From: Udeniomyces pyricola
Taxonomy: Eukaryota > Basidiomycota > Tremellomycetes > Cystofilobasidiales > Mrakiaceae
Assembly (NCBI GenBank): GCA_039545295.1
Contig: BCIK01000022.1
Coordinates: forward strand, 248,001 to 312,000
Length of the DNA stretch: 64,000 nt
Reading direction: 5' to 3'
In this document: one piece after another, positions 62,101 through 64,000 of the stretch
How the letters are laid out: every line of letters starts with the position of its first letter
Position numbering within the stretch: the first letter of the stretch is position 1
The notes under the pieces: generated by a model
Told to the model about the DNA's origin: nothing
Databases searched by the model: none
What the model saw: the letters and a program-made list of their open reading frames with translations, nothing else
Program-made: the position numbers and the translations under genes

Positions 62101-63957
62101 CTCCAGAACCGGGAACGGGAAGTGGCTCGATGAAGCTTGATCTCTATATGCGGTTCGAACAGCATGCACCGTCAGCTACCTATTTACACTCCAAGAATTC
62201 GGGTCAAAGAAGACCCAGCAGTAATATTGAGCAGACCTTGGGCGTATAGATTTGGCTGAGCACCATACTTGAATCCGAGAGCACTGAACATGAGAGGCAA
62301 GCCCGAACTCTAGCAACAACAGACAAAAAAGGGTGAGCAGCCGTCCTAGCACGACGCAAGATCAGGCTACAGAAGGTCGAACGCTCACTTTGCCCATGAA
62401 TCGTTTGAACACTTAGGCCATAGATATAGCAGGTCAACGGAATGTGCATATGGACCGGGTCAGTGCGAAGCCCGACCGCGAGATCCAGAGGAGTTAGTTG
62501 GCACGCTTACATTGCTCGTCACGATGGTTGAGTTGTACAAACGACTTGAGATCACTCTCATCATCATGATGAGACGCTAGACGTAACGATAAGATGTCGA
62601 CATTGGTCATCAGCCATTTGACTCCCCCTGGCCCAAAGATGAAGATCAGGTAAATAAGAAAGTAGACTGACGGAATTGACCACCTCCACTGCTCGTTCTT
62701 GTTATAGATCGGCTAGAGGACCCAGGGTCGTTGGGATCATTTGACAAGAGCGATGTAGAGTATGGCCCCGAGCGAAGGTCATCGCGCAAATTCTGCGCGT
62801 CGTGCTCGACCGAGGAAGTAACAGGCCTTTCGGTGGGAGGAGGATCAATCTTTTTCTTGCGTCGAATCGCGTACTTGGACTTGTCGACAGGTTCCCCAAG
62901 TTCTGACGTGTAATCCACTCCCGGATGAAGCTGACAGTGGTCCCGGATATAAGTAGAGACGCCCCGGAGGATGTAAGTAATGTCGTTACCGCGGAATCTT
63001 GCCCAAGAAGACACAGGGTTACTGTCCGCAGGGATCGTTGAGGGCATCTATTTGACCATCGTCATGAGCCATGGTCTGTGTCAGACGTACCTGAGCTATG
63101 AGTGCCTCGGTCTTGGCAAGGCGGGCCTCTAGACTGTCGACGTATCCCTTGGGAGGAGCTCGCTAAAGTATGGAATCAATTTTTGAAGCGTCAGACAGCC
63201 GGATTGGGGTTGATGAAAGATGTTCGCGAAAATCCGAGAGGAATGACGAGCACAGAGCAGGAAGATATGATTGCCAGGCTTACTTTCTTAGATGTTTCGA
63301 GGAAAGTACAAGGCAGATCGGATGACAGGCAGCCAGAGCAGACTGTGGGATCAGACAAACATGCGAGGGGAAGCAGGCGAGGAAGTGAGAGCAAGAAGGA
63401 TGAGGCCTAGATCGTCTTCGGTCTGACGCGTCGATTCCCGCCCTTGCCTCGGGCGGTCCGTAGAAGGGGAAGGAAGGTGGGAGATTCGCGACGGGCAACG
63501 CACTCTTGTCCGGCATCTCATGGGCGTCACATTTTTGCTGTATGAATTCAATGAGGGGTGGATGCAACGAAAAATCATCCGGGGCAAGGACAGAAGCGAT
63601 TGGTACGCAAGCCGATGTGAGTCAGAAGGCCAAGTATTGACTCGTAAGGCAAGCTTCGGGGATGGCCAGCTGAGTTCTGAGGTCGTCTCGTTCGATTCGC
63701 ACCTTTCGCCTTCGACAAACGTCACCTGCACGTAGATTATGCCGCATACCCGTCAACGAGAAATGATCAGTATGTTGAAAATGATCTTGCCTGGATTGAT
63801 GGACGGGTAAATTCGACATACAGGCACGCGATAGCTTCTTCTTCTTCTTGATGACGGAGGGCTGGCCAGAGGCGGAAGCGGCGGTGACGTCTTGGCCGGG
63901 CTCTGGGCTCTGGAGGTCGTCTTCGTCGTCTTCTGAATCTTGGTTGAAGTCGTCCAT
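59126..63957 (-). CDS. Zn(2)-C6 binuclear cluster transcription factor with fungal_trans domain
   Basis: Minus-strand gene whose first exons are 63957-63822, 63725-63703, 63537-63504, 63342-63284, 63162-63091 and 63047-62672, and whose last exon is 59876-59126; the middle exons are only partly resolved. The zinc cluster forms only after splicing: CDVCRRRKQKC, nine residues, CSGCLSSDLPC, giving C-x2-C-x6-C-x9-C-x2-C-x6-C. It is followed by the linker TSKKRAPPKGYVDSLEARLA and a short coiled coil. The fungal_trans region contains PPWESTPGIFNATSDS, LIENYFERSNSLLPLLHKPT, SDPGFARTCLLIFAIGSVHC, QPGACWVLVGEGLRWAQDVG, FKRAFWCLYVQEVGLSGFLG and LPVECDDEYW. The C-terminus is Pro/Ser/Gln/Gly-rich, likely an activation domain. 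Such proteins bind CGG-type triplets in promoters in the nucleus; the target pathway cannot be told. Confidence 0.88.
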
Positions 63958-64000
63958 GGAGGGAGTGTTTGGCTTGGGAGCGAAAAGTGGACGGAGAGAC

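Noticed and set aside
1..64000. tRNA, rRNA, CRISPR arrays, riboswitches and prophage
   Set aside because: Looked for cloverleaf A/B-box patterns, regular direct repeats and viral genes by eye and found nothing convincing; a covariance search could still find a tRNA I missed.

Overview
This window is nuclear DNA from a fungus, most likely a basidiomycete and probably a yeast-like lineage. The evidence is spliceosomal genes with short GT-AG introns, a Zn(2)-C6 transcription factor with a fungal_trans region, a GPI-anchored cell-surface protein, a fungal multidomain hybrid histidine kinase with very many introns, and basidiomycete-like nuclear housekeeping genes. I cannot fix the genus from sequence alone. 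There is no operon structure, and I saw no CRISPR array, rRNA or convincing tRNA.

Layout from left to right: (1) 144-1339 (+) small membrane protein resembling the N-terminal part of Rcf2; (2) 2377-6510 (+) long Ser-rich orphan protein; (3) 7376-9146 (-) G-patch/DUF4187 protein (GPATCH11-like), next to an assembly gap; (4) 9790-11340 (+) unknown, possibly mitochondrial; a 98-bp TA-flanked pogo-like miniature element at 11421-11518; (5) 11841-13172 (+) mitochondrial RsfS/Iojap-domain protein; (6) 13999-16561 (-) SLC35F5-like transporter; (7) 17082-21476 (+) Elongator subunit ELP2; (8) 22516-24373 (+) GPI-anchored glycoprotein; (9) 25088-28696 (-) a Mago-binding (PYM/WIBG) domain fused to a GW/RGG-rich region and an RRM; (10) 29195-32408 (-) cytosolic asparaginyl-tRNA synthetase; (11) 32947-36820 (-) UTP4; (12) 37192-39683 (+) unknown mitochondrial-type protein with two weak RRM-like stretches; (13) 40218-41427 (-) signal peptidase subunit SPC2; (14) 42112-53125 (+) group-X-type hybrid histidine kinase; (15) 54548-58613 (-) CCR4-NOT subunit NOT3/NOT5; (16) 59126-63957 (-) Zn(2)-C6 transcription factor.

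Functionally, RNA and translation genes dominate: Elongator (tRNA wobble modification), AsnRS, UTP4 (pre-18S rRNA processing), CCR4-NOT (mRNA deadenylation), a PYM-type exon-junction-complex factor, a G-patch factor and a mitochondrial ribosome factor. They are ordinary unlinked eukaryotic neighbours, not a cluster. The largest gene is the 11-kb histidine kinase.

Exon boundaries were worked out by hand from splice signals and reading-frame continuity. For most genes the exon lengths sum to an exact open frame. For genes 14 and 16 only part of the exon structure was resolved. The most interesting items are the PYM-GW-RRM fusion, the TA-flanked miniature element, the intron-dense hybrid kinase, and a tandem repeat in the shared promoter of genes 6 and 7.
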